Below are positions 1-11,187 of a stretch of 64,000 nucleotides of DNA, piece after piece. The first letter of the stretch is position 1; each line of letters begins with the position of its first letter. The translations under genes were made by a program, and so were the position numbers. A model generated the notes under the pieces. It saw only the letters and a program-made list of their open reading frames with translations. It was not told the DNA's origin and did no database searches. Origin of the DNA: Combretum micranthum (Eukaryota > Streptophyta > Magnoliopsida > Myrtales > Combretaceae); assembly GCA_024138025.1 (NCBI GenBank), contig JAMXBD010000170.1, positions 1,240,001 to 1,304,000 of the forward strand, read 5' to 3'.

Positions 1-1581
1 AAGACAAGTTGTTTTATGAAAAATCATTGATTAAGACAATATCATTAGAATCATGTGTATAATATGAATTGCATATGTATTAAAAGGATTTTTCAACTAT
101 ATAAATATTTATATTTTTACTATGGGGATTTTTGGTTGATAAAATGTTTGGAAAAATCATGTTTAAAGGCTGGGATTTCCATGTCAATTTTGTACTGTCT
201 CTTTTCGAAACCTAAATGACTTTTTATGATAAAAATAACTTTAGAAATAATAGATCTTTTCGAGTAGGTAGAAAACGACATATAATATGCAAAATTTTGA
301 GTTACAATGAGTAAGTTATTGCCATTTTAAGTTGAATTTCATCGCATACGAATTTTGACGAACTTAGTAAAATAGAATTACAAGTTTAAGTAGAACTTCT
401 AAGAAATACTCATTTTGGGTATTTCTTTTATTTAGGTGACGTGGAGTCCGAGCTTCCTTAACCTGAGGACTATTTTGACTAGGAGCCTTTGCTACCATGG
501 CTGAGTGAGATTAATTTCTTACATTCTTGTACTTATGTTTTTACTTGTAGATTAGCGGCATTAGAATTAGGTAAAGATAAAACATGGAAGTGCATGTGCC
601 TTACATATAGGTTGAAATTACGCTAAGCATATCGAGGCGGGAATTGTCCAATAACCATTGTATGATTAGTATAGGAATGATATGTCCGCAAATTCTATGA
701 TTACTCTTAAAATATCTTATATTATGCCATGATTACTAAATAAAATGATTCATGTATAATATATAGTTAGTCACATTACATTCATTACTATACTCTTGTG
801 GGATGATGGCATAGTAGTGAGGTACGTAGAACTCGAAAATCTACTTTATGGCGAATATTTGCTCGAATAAAATGGTCAGTAGGCACCCAAATTAACTACA
901 TTTTAATGGCTAGTAGTGGCTCGTATAAAAACTACAAAAACTTCATTTGCAAATTATGGCCTTACAGCTCAGAACATCTAACCTCGAATGGAGGAGTAAA
1001 TCATTCAATATATGATTCCCGAAAATCATATGAACTGTTTGCTCACGTGTTTGTTGCATTTCATATGTTTGTTTAAATAACTTGTTTGGATATTGTTTGT
1101 TCAAGTACTTTATTTGTGGAAATAATTCTCACTAATTAAGAAGCTTACCCCCTTATAGATATTTATTGCAGCACCCTTGCCTTTGGCTGACACCCAGAGG
1201 ATATTTCTCTTAGGTACTACCTTTTGATCTTAGGAGTTTTTGGATGAAATAAAGACTAGTTGTAGATTTAGACTTCTAAGTAAATCTTCATTGTAATAGA
1301 TAGACTATGATGGACATTATCTTTCGATAGAGAAATGCCCTTTTTATATTTTGCAAGACCTTTATATTTTCATATTTAAGATGCTTATGTTATGATTTTC
1401 ATTCTTAATTGCTATATGAATGTCTTCTTAAACAACTTATTTCAAAGTTGGTCCTCTATGAATGTGAAGGTATGCCTTACACCTGATATCGAAGCTTTTA
1501 GGATGACTAAGGTTGTCATATTTAGGCTTTAATATTGAGTGTGGCGGACTGTTGCGTTTAGGGTATCTTTTGGGCGTGACA
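1..1581 (+). mobile_element. 3' part of a long gypsy-type LTR (element E)
   Basis: No coding frame of interest is present. The segment ends in GGGCGTGACA at 1572-1581, the same kind of CA-terminated end as the A, B and D elements of this window (GTCGTGACA or GGCGTGATA). Immediately after it the sequence becomes collinear with 59433 onwards, the other copy of the RLK segment, where no such LTR is present. E therefore sits in what was the kinase intron of the RLK relic at 1825. The 5' end lies outside the window, so its length and whether it is a solo LTR are unknown. Assignment to Ty3/gypsy is inferred from the LTR style, since no protein is visible. Confidence 0.6.
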
Positions 1582-3895
1582 CCTACTTGTATTGGTATTC
1601 TTATAATCAATAGGCAATTAGAAGATCATTTTTCGGGTATTTGCAGAATCAATGAAACATGATAAAATTTCATTCCTTCCATTGCATCATAAATTAACCA
1701 TGGTAAATGCAATGATGTTAAAGTGGTATACCCAATATGTGTTATCTTTTTCTCTTTACTTATTTTACTTGAAGCTACTATGTGTTGATCATCTTTAGTG
1801 AAATTATCCTTTTTGCAATTGCAGAAGATGGAATTGGAACTTTTGTATCGACACAAGATGTCTTTAGTTTTGGTGTCATCCTATTAGAGATGTTTAGTAG
1901 GAAAAGACCAAATGATAACACTTTCCATGGAGTATAAATATCAATTTTTTTGCCAAGACTTCTTTGCCTAATAAAGTGTAGAAATTGTGAACCCAACATT
2001 ACATTCAGAAATACAAGTTCTCAAATACAAGAAACTCAATTTTGGAGTATTTAGTTGCCATACTTGATATTGGTATTTCCTGCTCAGCTATTTCACTGAT
2101 GGAAAGGAAAAGTATGAAAGATGTTGTTGCTGTGCTGTAATTTTTAAGAAGAAAAATCCTTGGAAATCAAATTCATGAAAAGGAATAAGCATTTAAATTA
2201 TATTCCAATTGCCAAAATAAGTAATTTTCCATCAAATGGATATAATGTAGCGATCTCGTTGCTTATGATTTTCTCTACCTTTTCCCCTTTTGCAGGTTGA
2301 TATCAAAGTTGAAAGCATAACCATTGCATGAATTCCCAGTGTGCAAGGAATCATTCACTGAATTATGGAAACTTTTGTAGTGTGTAGTTTAACATATGTA
2401 AGACTAGTTTTTGGTATTCCTAGTGCTGTGTTTCCCTTCCCTTTTATGTTTTACAAGAAGTTCATGTTTTATCAGTCAAACAATGTGTAAAACCTTATGT
2501 AATACAAGTGTGTGGTTTCGTACATTGCTTATGCACATAGAATCTCTCAAATCGTTTTACTAGCCATTAAATTGTTACATATAAGAATGTATATTATAAA
2601 GCAGAAAATATGGTTTAGGAATTTTCGTGAACAAATGGTAAGCAAACAGAAACTGAGGAACTTGTGTTATATTTTATTTAGCCGAGAATCCCCTTGAATA
2701 CAAAAATAACTACAACTACTTCTAGATTTCTAGGAATAGAAAAGACAAAGCTAGCAAACACTTATAAACATAAGATAGAAATTGCATAAAAATAGGGTAC
2801 TTTGTTACAGCCCTCGACTCAATCAAAATACCAGAAAACATGACTAAAGTAATTTCCAGATTTTTCGCATTTGTTGGTAACATAAATATATGCTAAGAAT
2901 GGGAAAGTCATCGTCGAATGTTTAGTGTTTGTTTTCGCACGTAGTGTTTGTTTATCCAAAAGACGTTACTCATTGTACTATCAAGCTCACTCCCGGTAGG
3001 TTCATAACTTTTAAAGAGATGAGTGATTTCAGGATGGTAAGAAAAGTTAGGGGTACGTGGGATGATGTCAGCAAATGTATTATTGTCCCGGAAATGTAGT
3101 CTTTACCTTATCCATTGAATAAAACCAACCATATGTTAATAAAGTAATAACGATTGTTTACTTTATTTTAAATTTTCTTTAAAATTTATTTAACAAGTGG
3201 CAAATGTTTTTTGCTAGAATAGAATGGAGACACCATTCCTGGAACAGTAAATAATCATACTTATGGCATATATTTAAGTTTTATAGAAACAATGTTAGAT
3301 CAAATTCTAGAATGATGAGTTTCTAGAATATAGTAGTTTAGATGATATTGTAGATATTTGTTGTAATCTTCTAAATAAGGTAGATATTTTCAAGTAATAT
3401 TCCAGATGTAGTTGATATGTTTTAGATACTACATTGTTATTGTTGGAGCAATCTCTATCATCCACTGAAAGAGGAAAAGGTACAGATTGATAATCCTTCT
3501 CATTTGCAATCAAGTAGAAAAAAAAAAAAAAAGACTAAGAAATACACAAATACTTTAACATATCTAAACACTTTCTTCTCTATTTCGTCATCTACTATAA
3601 ATCATTTTTCACTTAAATAATTTTCTATACAAATATTATTCTTACACTTTATATTCCATCCTAAAAATACTCCTCTAAAAACTAACAAATACATATTTAT
3701 CCTACTTTTATTCAAATACCTAATGAATATCTTTTATCATATTTCTGAACCCTCTTTCATATTTCAACTACTCCACTCTTATTCCCTAATTCCCATCTTT
3801 ACTATGGTTGTGTTAAAATATATATATATATATATATCTGAACATCATTCAAATTGAAACAAATTACATACGAATTTTATAGTTTTCTAAACGCC
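1582..3895 (+). repeat. Segmental duplication copy P1 (RLK exon 2 plus 3' flank)
   Basis: This stretch is collinear with 59433-62251 in the same orientation: the intron end, the RLK exon 2, the 3' UTR, the intergenic DNA and the TA microsatellite before an ATCTGAACATCATT block. Differences are scattered substitutions and small indels, plus a MITE present only in the other copy. From about 2190 to 3895 it holds no gene I can recognise. It has a poly-A run near 3517 and a TA run at 3821-3837. The two copies mean the RLK and its downstream DNA were duplicated as a block before E, A, C and the MITE inserted. Confidence 0.8.
1825..2188 (+). pseudogene. Relic of LRR-RLK kinase exon 2 (psi-RLK1)
   Basis: The translation starts EDGIGTFVSTQDVFSFG and continues with ILLEMFSRKRPND, the C-terminal kinase lobe (subdomains IX-XI) encoded by the second exon of Xa21/EFR-like receptors. 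A splice acceptor (ATTGCAG, AG at 1823-1824) precedes it. Frame is lost after the HTFHG-like segment, where CATGGAGTATAA lacks one G compared with the paralogue at 59780, and again near 1977. The end of the exon (RRKILGNQIHEKE) is recognisable up to the stop near 2188. Exon 1 is absent: element E lies where it should be. The closest relative in the window is the exon at 59674-60041. It is non-functional as it stands. Confidence 0.85.
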
Positions 3896-4330
3896 AAATT
3901 ATAAATTGATACAAATCTGCATAAGATAGATGCAGATAAAAGGAACAACTAAAAAGACATTCTTTGTAGATTTCAGAAAACGTTAAGATCAGGAAGATGC
4001 TTCTATTTATTTCCTTTTCTTTGTTTCTTTCTTCTTCTTCTTCTTCTTCCCAAAACCAGAAGTTGTGATTAAGAAGTTGGATTTGGAAGAATGACAAAAA
4101 GGCCTTGTCGCAACCTTTAGGGAATGTTATATCGTTATAAAACTTGATGAATTCGAAAACTTCAATAATTTTGTTTAAATCGTTTTACAATTGTATAAAT
4201 CTTGAGAAAATCAGAATATTTGCTACCACTAAGACTAACCAAAATTTTCTCTAAATTAGCTATTCTAAAACGAGGCACGCTAAATTCGATAAAACGTTTT
4301 CTTAAAGCATGAATTTCAAAATAAGTTATT

Positions 4331-4410
4331 TGTGATACCCCTTAAATATAGGTTGTAAAACTCTAATTATAAAAGTACCTTTTAGGTATAATGGCTTGGA
4401 GTTTGTTAAA
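4331..4410 (+). mobile_element. Left part of a Cassandra-like solo LTR
   Basis: It begins TGTGATACCCC, a typical LTR start. If element A and one TTAAA are removed, this segment joins 10166-10348, giving a unit of about 260 bp with a 5S rRNA-like core across the junction. Five bases before it (TTATT, 4326-4330) resemble the five after its right end (TAATT, 10349-10353), a possible diverged target duplication. Confidence 0.5.
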
Positions 4411-7400
4411 TGTAATCCCCCAAATTTTACGTAATCTAATTTTAACAAATATTAAAAATGTAATATAGAATTATATAGAATAATTGGAACAAGTAGTAAA
4501 AATCACTCCAAATTTTTTTTTTTCGATTTAAAAATGTTAAATGAATTTGAAAGATTAAAATCGTTACCAATAAAAATTTTGAAAATACAAACTGAACTTC
4601 TATGATATCAAATATTATAAAACAACGATAAATCAATCGTTAATGTAAATTACTGAATTCTGTTCCTTAAGTTCAATACTTATAAAATAAATCCTACGCT
4701 TGATAAATAATGAAATAATAATGTTCAAGCTACTATTAATCTATCAACAATATTGAGTAGCCTAGATAAAAATATATTGCTAATAACAAATTAGTATAAA
4801 TAGATTCTATACAGTAAAATATAATATTTAGTAAAATAAATCAATATCTAAGAATCTAGCTCTTAAATAAATGTTTAACTTACACTAATATTCTAATTAA
4901 AGGATTTACAGATTTTAGAAATTAAAATCTGGAATTACCAACATAATCTTTAATAATTTTCATAACTAAAAAATTAGCTAATTAGCAAAGGTAAAACTAA
5001 AATCAGATATATGACTCAATAGAAATCTTAGAATAGATCTATGAATTGTAATAAACTTATTCGTAGCTTGAAAAACTCGAATAAAAATTTCGTTGACCTT
5101 AATAGATATCAAAAATGAGATTTTGTATCTTGAACTGATAATTCAAGATATAATTAGAAGTAGCCTTAAATTTTAAACCCGATAAAATATAACAGTACTT
5201 ATCGGTGTACAACAATAATTTAAAGATGAATTACAAGGATTATAAATACATAATATATACCAATACCGATCAATAAATATTAATTTAGATTTAAAATGAA
5301 AACTTCACATCCATTGTTATACTTGTTAAAACATTCTGAATTCATTAAAACTTAGTTCCTAATTCGATTTATTAAACTTGAAAAATTTAATCATATAATT
5401 GAAAATACTAATTGTGCAAACTCGAAACTAGAAATTGTACTTATAAACAACTTAGAATTTTTGTAATAACCTAGAGAATTCTATTTCGATAAAACTTGTA
5501 CGTAATGAATATAAACATACGTATATAAATTAATATTGGCTAAATTAGTTTAGTTAACTATTAATTAGATAATAATAATAATAAAGATCGAAGGAGCAGA
5601 ATTTTAAAGACAAACAGAGTCCTCATGTTGTGAATTCACGCTAGAGCAAGGAAAATCACGGTTGCAAATCCTTCTCCTTCAATGCACGGACAAAAAGAGA
5701 ATAAAAAAAAAAAAAATATATATATATATATATCCGCTGGAAGCAAATCAAGAATATGGAACACAAGCCTTCATGCGGTGTAGAATCCTCCACGGTATAA
5801 GATAAATTCCGGCTGCTGCAGAGGAGATATTGCAAACAGCAAAGGAAATTTTTGGCCGACCAATTGTAATTCCCATCCAGCCCTTGCACATTCAACAATC
5901 ACGAACAGAAGGGACAACTTGAATTTGGCCACAGAACTGCAATGCTGGAACGGAAGACACGAGCAGCTTCTCCCCCACGCGTAGCAGCATCCATGCTGGA
6001 AAAGGAAGCAGCAGCAGCAGCAGGCGAGCAGCTGGCATGTTCTCTCCATGCACGGAGTAAAAAATGGCTGCACGGTACAGCAGAGGATGTTCACACAGGA
6101 CATGTACAGAATTTTCCCACGTTGACCAAGAATCACGTTGCATCGAAGCTTCCTTGCTGCAAGTGGATTCGGCTATAGAGCTTCCACGCCAGGCCTTCAC
6201 GCACGACAATGGGAAGAAGACAAATTCACGATGAATCGGGAATCATAAACACCGAAGGAAGATAGAGAACGCTGCACTCCTCTCCACGCACGGCACGAGC
6301 AGCCTCACCCACGCAACCAGTAGCACCCCACATCCACACACACACGCACAGCACAACACTTGGATTGAAAACAGAGCACAAAAACAGAGCAGCAGATGTT
6401 GGAAGCCTCGGTTGCAGCAGGTTCAAGTTTTACCTAACTTTGGTCCGAATTTCACACACAAATCCAACCGAAAAGGACCCAACCCCAAACCAATACTCCA
6501 TATAGGATTGGCCTTAAATGAAATACAAAATCAGTTCAAAATAAGTCATAAAACAGCTGCAAATGAAGCTTCAATTACCGTGAAAACAGAGTTGGAACAG
6601 CAGTGAACTCCACTTTTCATCCAACTTTGATCAAAGTTGAGCTCTAATATTCAACATGAAAAAGACATGAAATCCAACCAAAATAAACCACATGTAATCA
6701 ACATTAAATGCCAAGAATTACAGCTCAAATAACTAACCAAAACAACTCCAAATCTGCCTAGAAAATTCAAACAAAACAGCTGCAACAAGAAGAAATCAAC
6801 CAAGAATTGCAGCAGAAATTTCAACTTTCAACCTTAGATTTGATCCGATATTGACCCGATTTTTGTGCAACTTGAACCCTATTTTACACACATAAATGAA
6901 ATTAATTAACTACCAAACAAACACATTTAATACCCCTTGAAATCAGCCACAAATCTCACATAAATCCATCCAAAATTCGCCCTTAAATTCGCATGAAATT
7001 CCACCTGAGAAAACAACAACAGAAATTTAGATTTTTCAAGTCCAAAATACCCTCCCATGTACCTAAATCTTAACCTAACATTTGTATACATATATAATCT
7101 TAAGTTGACTACAAAACCAACTCAAATTCTCCCCAAACACAACTCAAAAATCTGCCCCAAAAAGCTACCATCATATTTTCCCCTTCTTGCTCACTTGTTC
7201 AAACTTGTTTCAATACTCCAAAAATAAAGTATCACCCTTGTTTATATCCTATAACCCTACCCGAACATTGATACTCATCAAAACAATTGAAACCCCACTC
7301 TAACTAACCCAAACAACACCAAAGAGCAAGCTAGATAACCTTGGTTCATTATAGATTCAAGTTGGAATTTAGATACAATAAGGTAAGAAACAAAATAGAT

Positions 7401-10165
7401 CTTTATGTTAGTTTAGCTAGATTAATTTTTCCTTAGATACTCATTTCCTTACTATCCTCTTTAGATCATTACTTTCATCAAGGAGGAACTAAACCCCGTC
7501 TATCATCCAAACAAGGTAAGAATTATATTAATGCAAGTGTTAATTTGTTTTATTTCTAGAAATTATCTTATAAACTTACTCAAAATAGATCTAACAATGT
7601 ATTTATGTTATATAGAATATTTAGTATATAAATACACCAACTTGTAAATTTTTAAGTGTAGAAATTCAAGTCTTAGAAAAGAAGAACCAAAACCATACTT
7701 AAACTACAAACAAAGCTAAGTTGAAATTTAGATGATTTATGTGAATACCTAGGAAGAAGGAATAAACTGTATTGATATATTGTTATAAACCAAAAACAAC
7801 CTTATCAATGGATTGTACTCAGAAAATACTATGAAAACAATTATTTATTCGTCAAAAACGAATTAAAAATGAGTTAGATATGATCAAAACAAGTTTTGAC
7901 TACAATTGTTAAAATTTACTTGAAGTCTATGCATGTATTGCATAAATTTAAAAATTATACAAATGTCTTTCCTTAAAAATAATTCCACTACTACAAAGTA
8001 CTCTTCGAGTACTACCAAATCAACTATTTATACAACGAAATCGGATTTAAAACAAATAAGAAATCACAACTAGAAGTTTATTCAGTTTTCAACCAACATA
8101 AATGCTATTGTTATTTTTAATATAGTTATGATTATTATCATTATTACTACTACTGTTTATAGTATTTTGTGTTATTGATATTTTTGTTAGAATTATCAAT
8201 ACCGTATTTTTACATTAAAGTCATTATATTTATATTAACAATTCTATTATTATTTTTGTCACTACTGTTATTATTTACTAATAATATGAAGATAGTTGAT
8301 ATTAATGTACTTATATTTTACTAATATTGATATTAACTTTTCAAAACTTATTACTGATTTTTATGTTATTAACTTAGTTTGTTTTGTAATAGAAATAAAA
8401 AATTTAAGTATAATAAAGTTGATATATCTAAACTCCATAGACATACGATTTTATAATTTTGGAAGGTATAGATACTAGATATACCCTTAAATAAATAAAA
8501 CACAAATTGAGAGACAGATAAGGTTGACGGGCAAAGATTAATAAATAAAAATCTTCTATTATAAGCAGTAGAATTAAGGAAGACAAACCCTTAATAAAAT
8601 ATATAGATAGCAATTAATACAAACTATATCAAACACCGATACGGAATATTTAGATATCTAAAATGATTTAATAAATTATCTAACGACGGTAATTAATATG
8701 ACGGTCTTAGTCTAATATCAACGATAAAGATCAATACCTCTAAATTATAGGAAGACTTCTCTTACAGAAATAGTCCAATAATAAATCTCTGTTATTTTCT
8801 TTCATAGGAAAATAGATCAATTCCCGGACTTCCAGTAGCTTATACAACAATTTAGCGAGGACCACAGGTGGGGAATTCTAATGATCTACTATTTGCTTGT
8901 GATTGCTCCTGTTTGCTGTTATATTGATTGTATTGCTTGTATGTGGAATGACTGATTGATGTGAGTGTTATCATCCACATGATCATGCATAAATGAATAA
9001 AGATAATTATTCGACTAAACTAATTGGATATCGTCGCATGTGCTTGATCCACTTGTAGGAAATGTCCCAATTTTGAAATCAAAAGTATTTCGAAATGTAT
9101 TTTCGAGAAATCCGACTTGGAATATTCCAGGTTGTTTTTATATCCTTTGAAAAGGAAGAATTTATACTAAAAGAGTTTATGAGATAAACATGGGACATTT
9201 CCGAGTATTGTTGTGACAGTGGATGTGGCCTGAATTTGGGTCCACTGGTCACTTGGCGATAGATGTTACCTGAGTTGGGGTCTATCCGCCAGATTCACCT
9301 TTATAGGTGATGGTTCGTATTGGCAGTAGATGTTACCCTAGTCGGGGTCTACTTGTGCGATTCACCATAGATTGGTGATGGATTGTAAGAATGGCCATTA
9401 AATTGGCATTATATATATTTAAATATGAACCAGCGTAAATCACGTGAACACGTTGGGGAATATTTGTTGTTACCAATGGCGGTTAAGCATTGGGTGAGTT
9501 TGGATGGACGCAACCACCAGGCAGCCTCGTACGGTTAAGGCGAGGTGTCCCATGCGGGTAAGTATGGGAGATAATTGAAGTGTAGACAGGTAAATCTACA
9601 TCGTCTATGGTTCCGGACCCCCATAGATGTGTTGCTTGCATTCATCGCGTATGTATTCATATTGTGTGTAGATAGATTTGCATGAGTGTATAATTAATGT
9701 TTGATAACTTGCGTGACCAGTAGTAGTGAGGAATGAACTCACTGAGCCCGTGGTTCGCTCACCCCCTACAGTTTTTGTGCAGGAATATTACTAGCTGGGA
9801 TTGGGCTAAGAATGTGTGAAGAGAGCTTCTCCAACAAACTTTATTGAAGATAGAGATATAGGATATGGAAACTTAGAATGTAAATTAGATGAATTTTGAA
9901 TTTTGAATTTTGTATGTTGTAGTTTGGAAACCCAATTTCACTACTTGGTGGGGGATAACGATTCTCTGCGATCTTGGTGGAAATTGGAAAATCGGATTCC
10001 ATAGTTGAAATATTGTAATATATTTATTATTTGTATGATAAACTTTTATAAATAAATAGAGTATTGTATACTCTGACATACAAGACGACTCTCATGTTAC
10101 GGGTGCACACGTGATATGATGGCTTTAGATAAATCCTGTTAGGCCCCCATTTTAGAGTCGTGACA
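4411..10165 (+). mobile_element. 5755-bp non-coding LTR element A, with perfect TTAAA target duplication
   Basis: The element starts TGTAATCCCCC and ends GTCGTGACA, so it has TG...CA termini. It is flanked by TTAAA at 4406-4410 and 10166-10170. No gag-pol, no tRNA primer site and no second LTR are visible, so it behaves like one very long solo LTR or a non-coding LARD-type unit. In order it holds: an AT-rich start; a GC-richer block with CAG runs and CCACGC-type motifs (about 5930-6420); a C/A-rich tract (6420-7370); AAG/GTAAG donor-like sites (GT at 7383 and 7516); an AT-rich tract; and a conserved last kilobase with a TTTTTGTGCAG acceptor-like site (AG 9781-9782). B (45713-51562) and C (62252-64000) are the same family. 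Confidence 0.85.
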
Positions 10166-10348
10166 TTAAAACTCCAAAGTTAAGCATGTTTTAGGCAGAG
10201 TAATCCTGGGATAGATGATCCCCTAAAAAGCACTGGTACCAAAAAACAAAACCTTGCGGTGTGTGGCCAAAGCGGATAATATCTCGATGGTCTGAGGGTC
10301 TAGGGGCGCTCCCTCTACTGTGGTGGAGTATGGGGTGGCAAGTTGTGA
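10166..10348 (+). mobile_element. Right part of Cassandra-like LTR with 5S rRNA-like core
   Basis: AACTCCAAAGTTAAGCATG followed by a GGCAGAGTAATCCTGGGATAG-type stretch and GATGATCCCC matches the middle and 3' half of plant 5S rRNA (AACTCC-AAGTTAAGC, the GAGAGTA block and a box C-like GATGGGTGACC). Next comes CCAAAGCGGATAATATCTCG, typical of Cassandra TRIM LTRs, which carry a 5S-derived sequence. Many substitutions make it a poor candidate for a working 5S gene. A dispersed 5S pseudogene is the alternative. The LTR-like left end at 4331 favours Cassandra. Confidence 0.6.
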
Positions 10349-11144
10349 TAATTTTGCACTATATTTAACCAGTAAGCCTAAAATTTCAAAATTTATACAT
10401 TACTTTTCGGAACATCAAAACTTGATCATCAATTCAGATCTGTATAGCTCTAAATCAATTATGGAACATGCATATGAATCATAATAAAATTATGAAATTT
10501 CAATAAGATTAAAAAAAAAAAAACTAATCAAATTTAACCTATACATTAGCATAGCACCTGGATTTTTTCCCCAACACAGTCGAAATGCTTTATTGAAAAG
10601 ACCCGATGGGAGGGTGGGAAGACCAGTTCACAAACAATAAACAACGCGGAGCTTCATATAAACATCTCGGCGCGGCGGGTCTGACCCATGACCCACCCTA
10701 ACTTGTTTGACAGATCTAAGGCTTTTGTCTAGCCAGATTTGACATGTGGATGGACCTACCCGGCTTGACCCTTGTGCCCGTGCAAATGCGCCAGGTCCTT
10801 CTCAACAGATAGAAATTATTAAAAATAAAAAATCAAGAAAATAAAAAGTAAAGAAGATTTAAAAATAAATAAATAACAATAATCAAGATCTTTCTTTAAT
10901 ATAAAATAAAAAGCAAAGACATACACAGACTGTTTTGACTTTTGAAGCGTAAGCATAAAGCCAAAGAGTTGACCTAGCTGGCTAGCTGGCCACTTATAGC
11001 CTTTAGCCATAAATCAATTGGTTGTTAAATTAACTAATTTAACGTGACTTTCTCATAGCTGCACCTTACGTGCAGCATTAAAACATCTTCAAGAAGCAGC
11101 CATGCAATTTGCTATGTATCTGCGAAAAACAGTGTTTGGAGGCT
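10349..11144. other. Intergenic DNA upstream of the RLK
   Basis: No gene is seen. A GC-richer piece at about 10600-10800 contains repeated GACCCA/GGGTC words, perhaps a decayed MITE. 10800-10920 is very AT-rich. From 10940 on the sequence is the probable RLK promoter. GCCAAAGAGTTGACCTAGCT near 10960 resembles GCCAAAGATTTAACCTAGCT inside the tandem units near 18055, hinting that the units may carry promoter DNA of a lost paralogue. Confidence 0.4.
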
Positions 11145-11152
11145 TATAAAAT
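11145..11152 (+). promoter_or_regulatory. TATA box of the main RLK
   Basis: TATAAAAT lies 36 bases before the first codon of the signal peptide. At the usual TATA-to-start distance of about 30 bases this would give a very short leader. It is the only good TATA word next to the gene. Confidence 0.5.
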
Positions 11153-11187
11153 ACTATAAGCTAGATATCGCCATTGAGACAGCCTGC

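Noticed and set aside
3864..4097. Minus-strand ORF with a Glu run, and AT-rich ORFs at 3307, 4442, 8296 and 45773
   Set aside because: These come from simple repeats (TTC runs) or AT-rich sequence with Phe/Ile/Tyr-rich composition. None is conserved in the paired segment or sister LTR.
5656..6426. Overlapping ORFs of 60 to 120 codons on both strands in element A
   Set aside because: They lie in the GC-richer, CAG-rich block where stops are rare in every frame. They have no domain and are not kept in frame in B or D.
10166..10240. A working 5S rRNA gene
   Set aside because: Only the middle and 3' half align, with many changes in the internal promoter region. The upstream part is split off by element A, and the context is an LTR-like unit.
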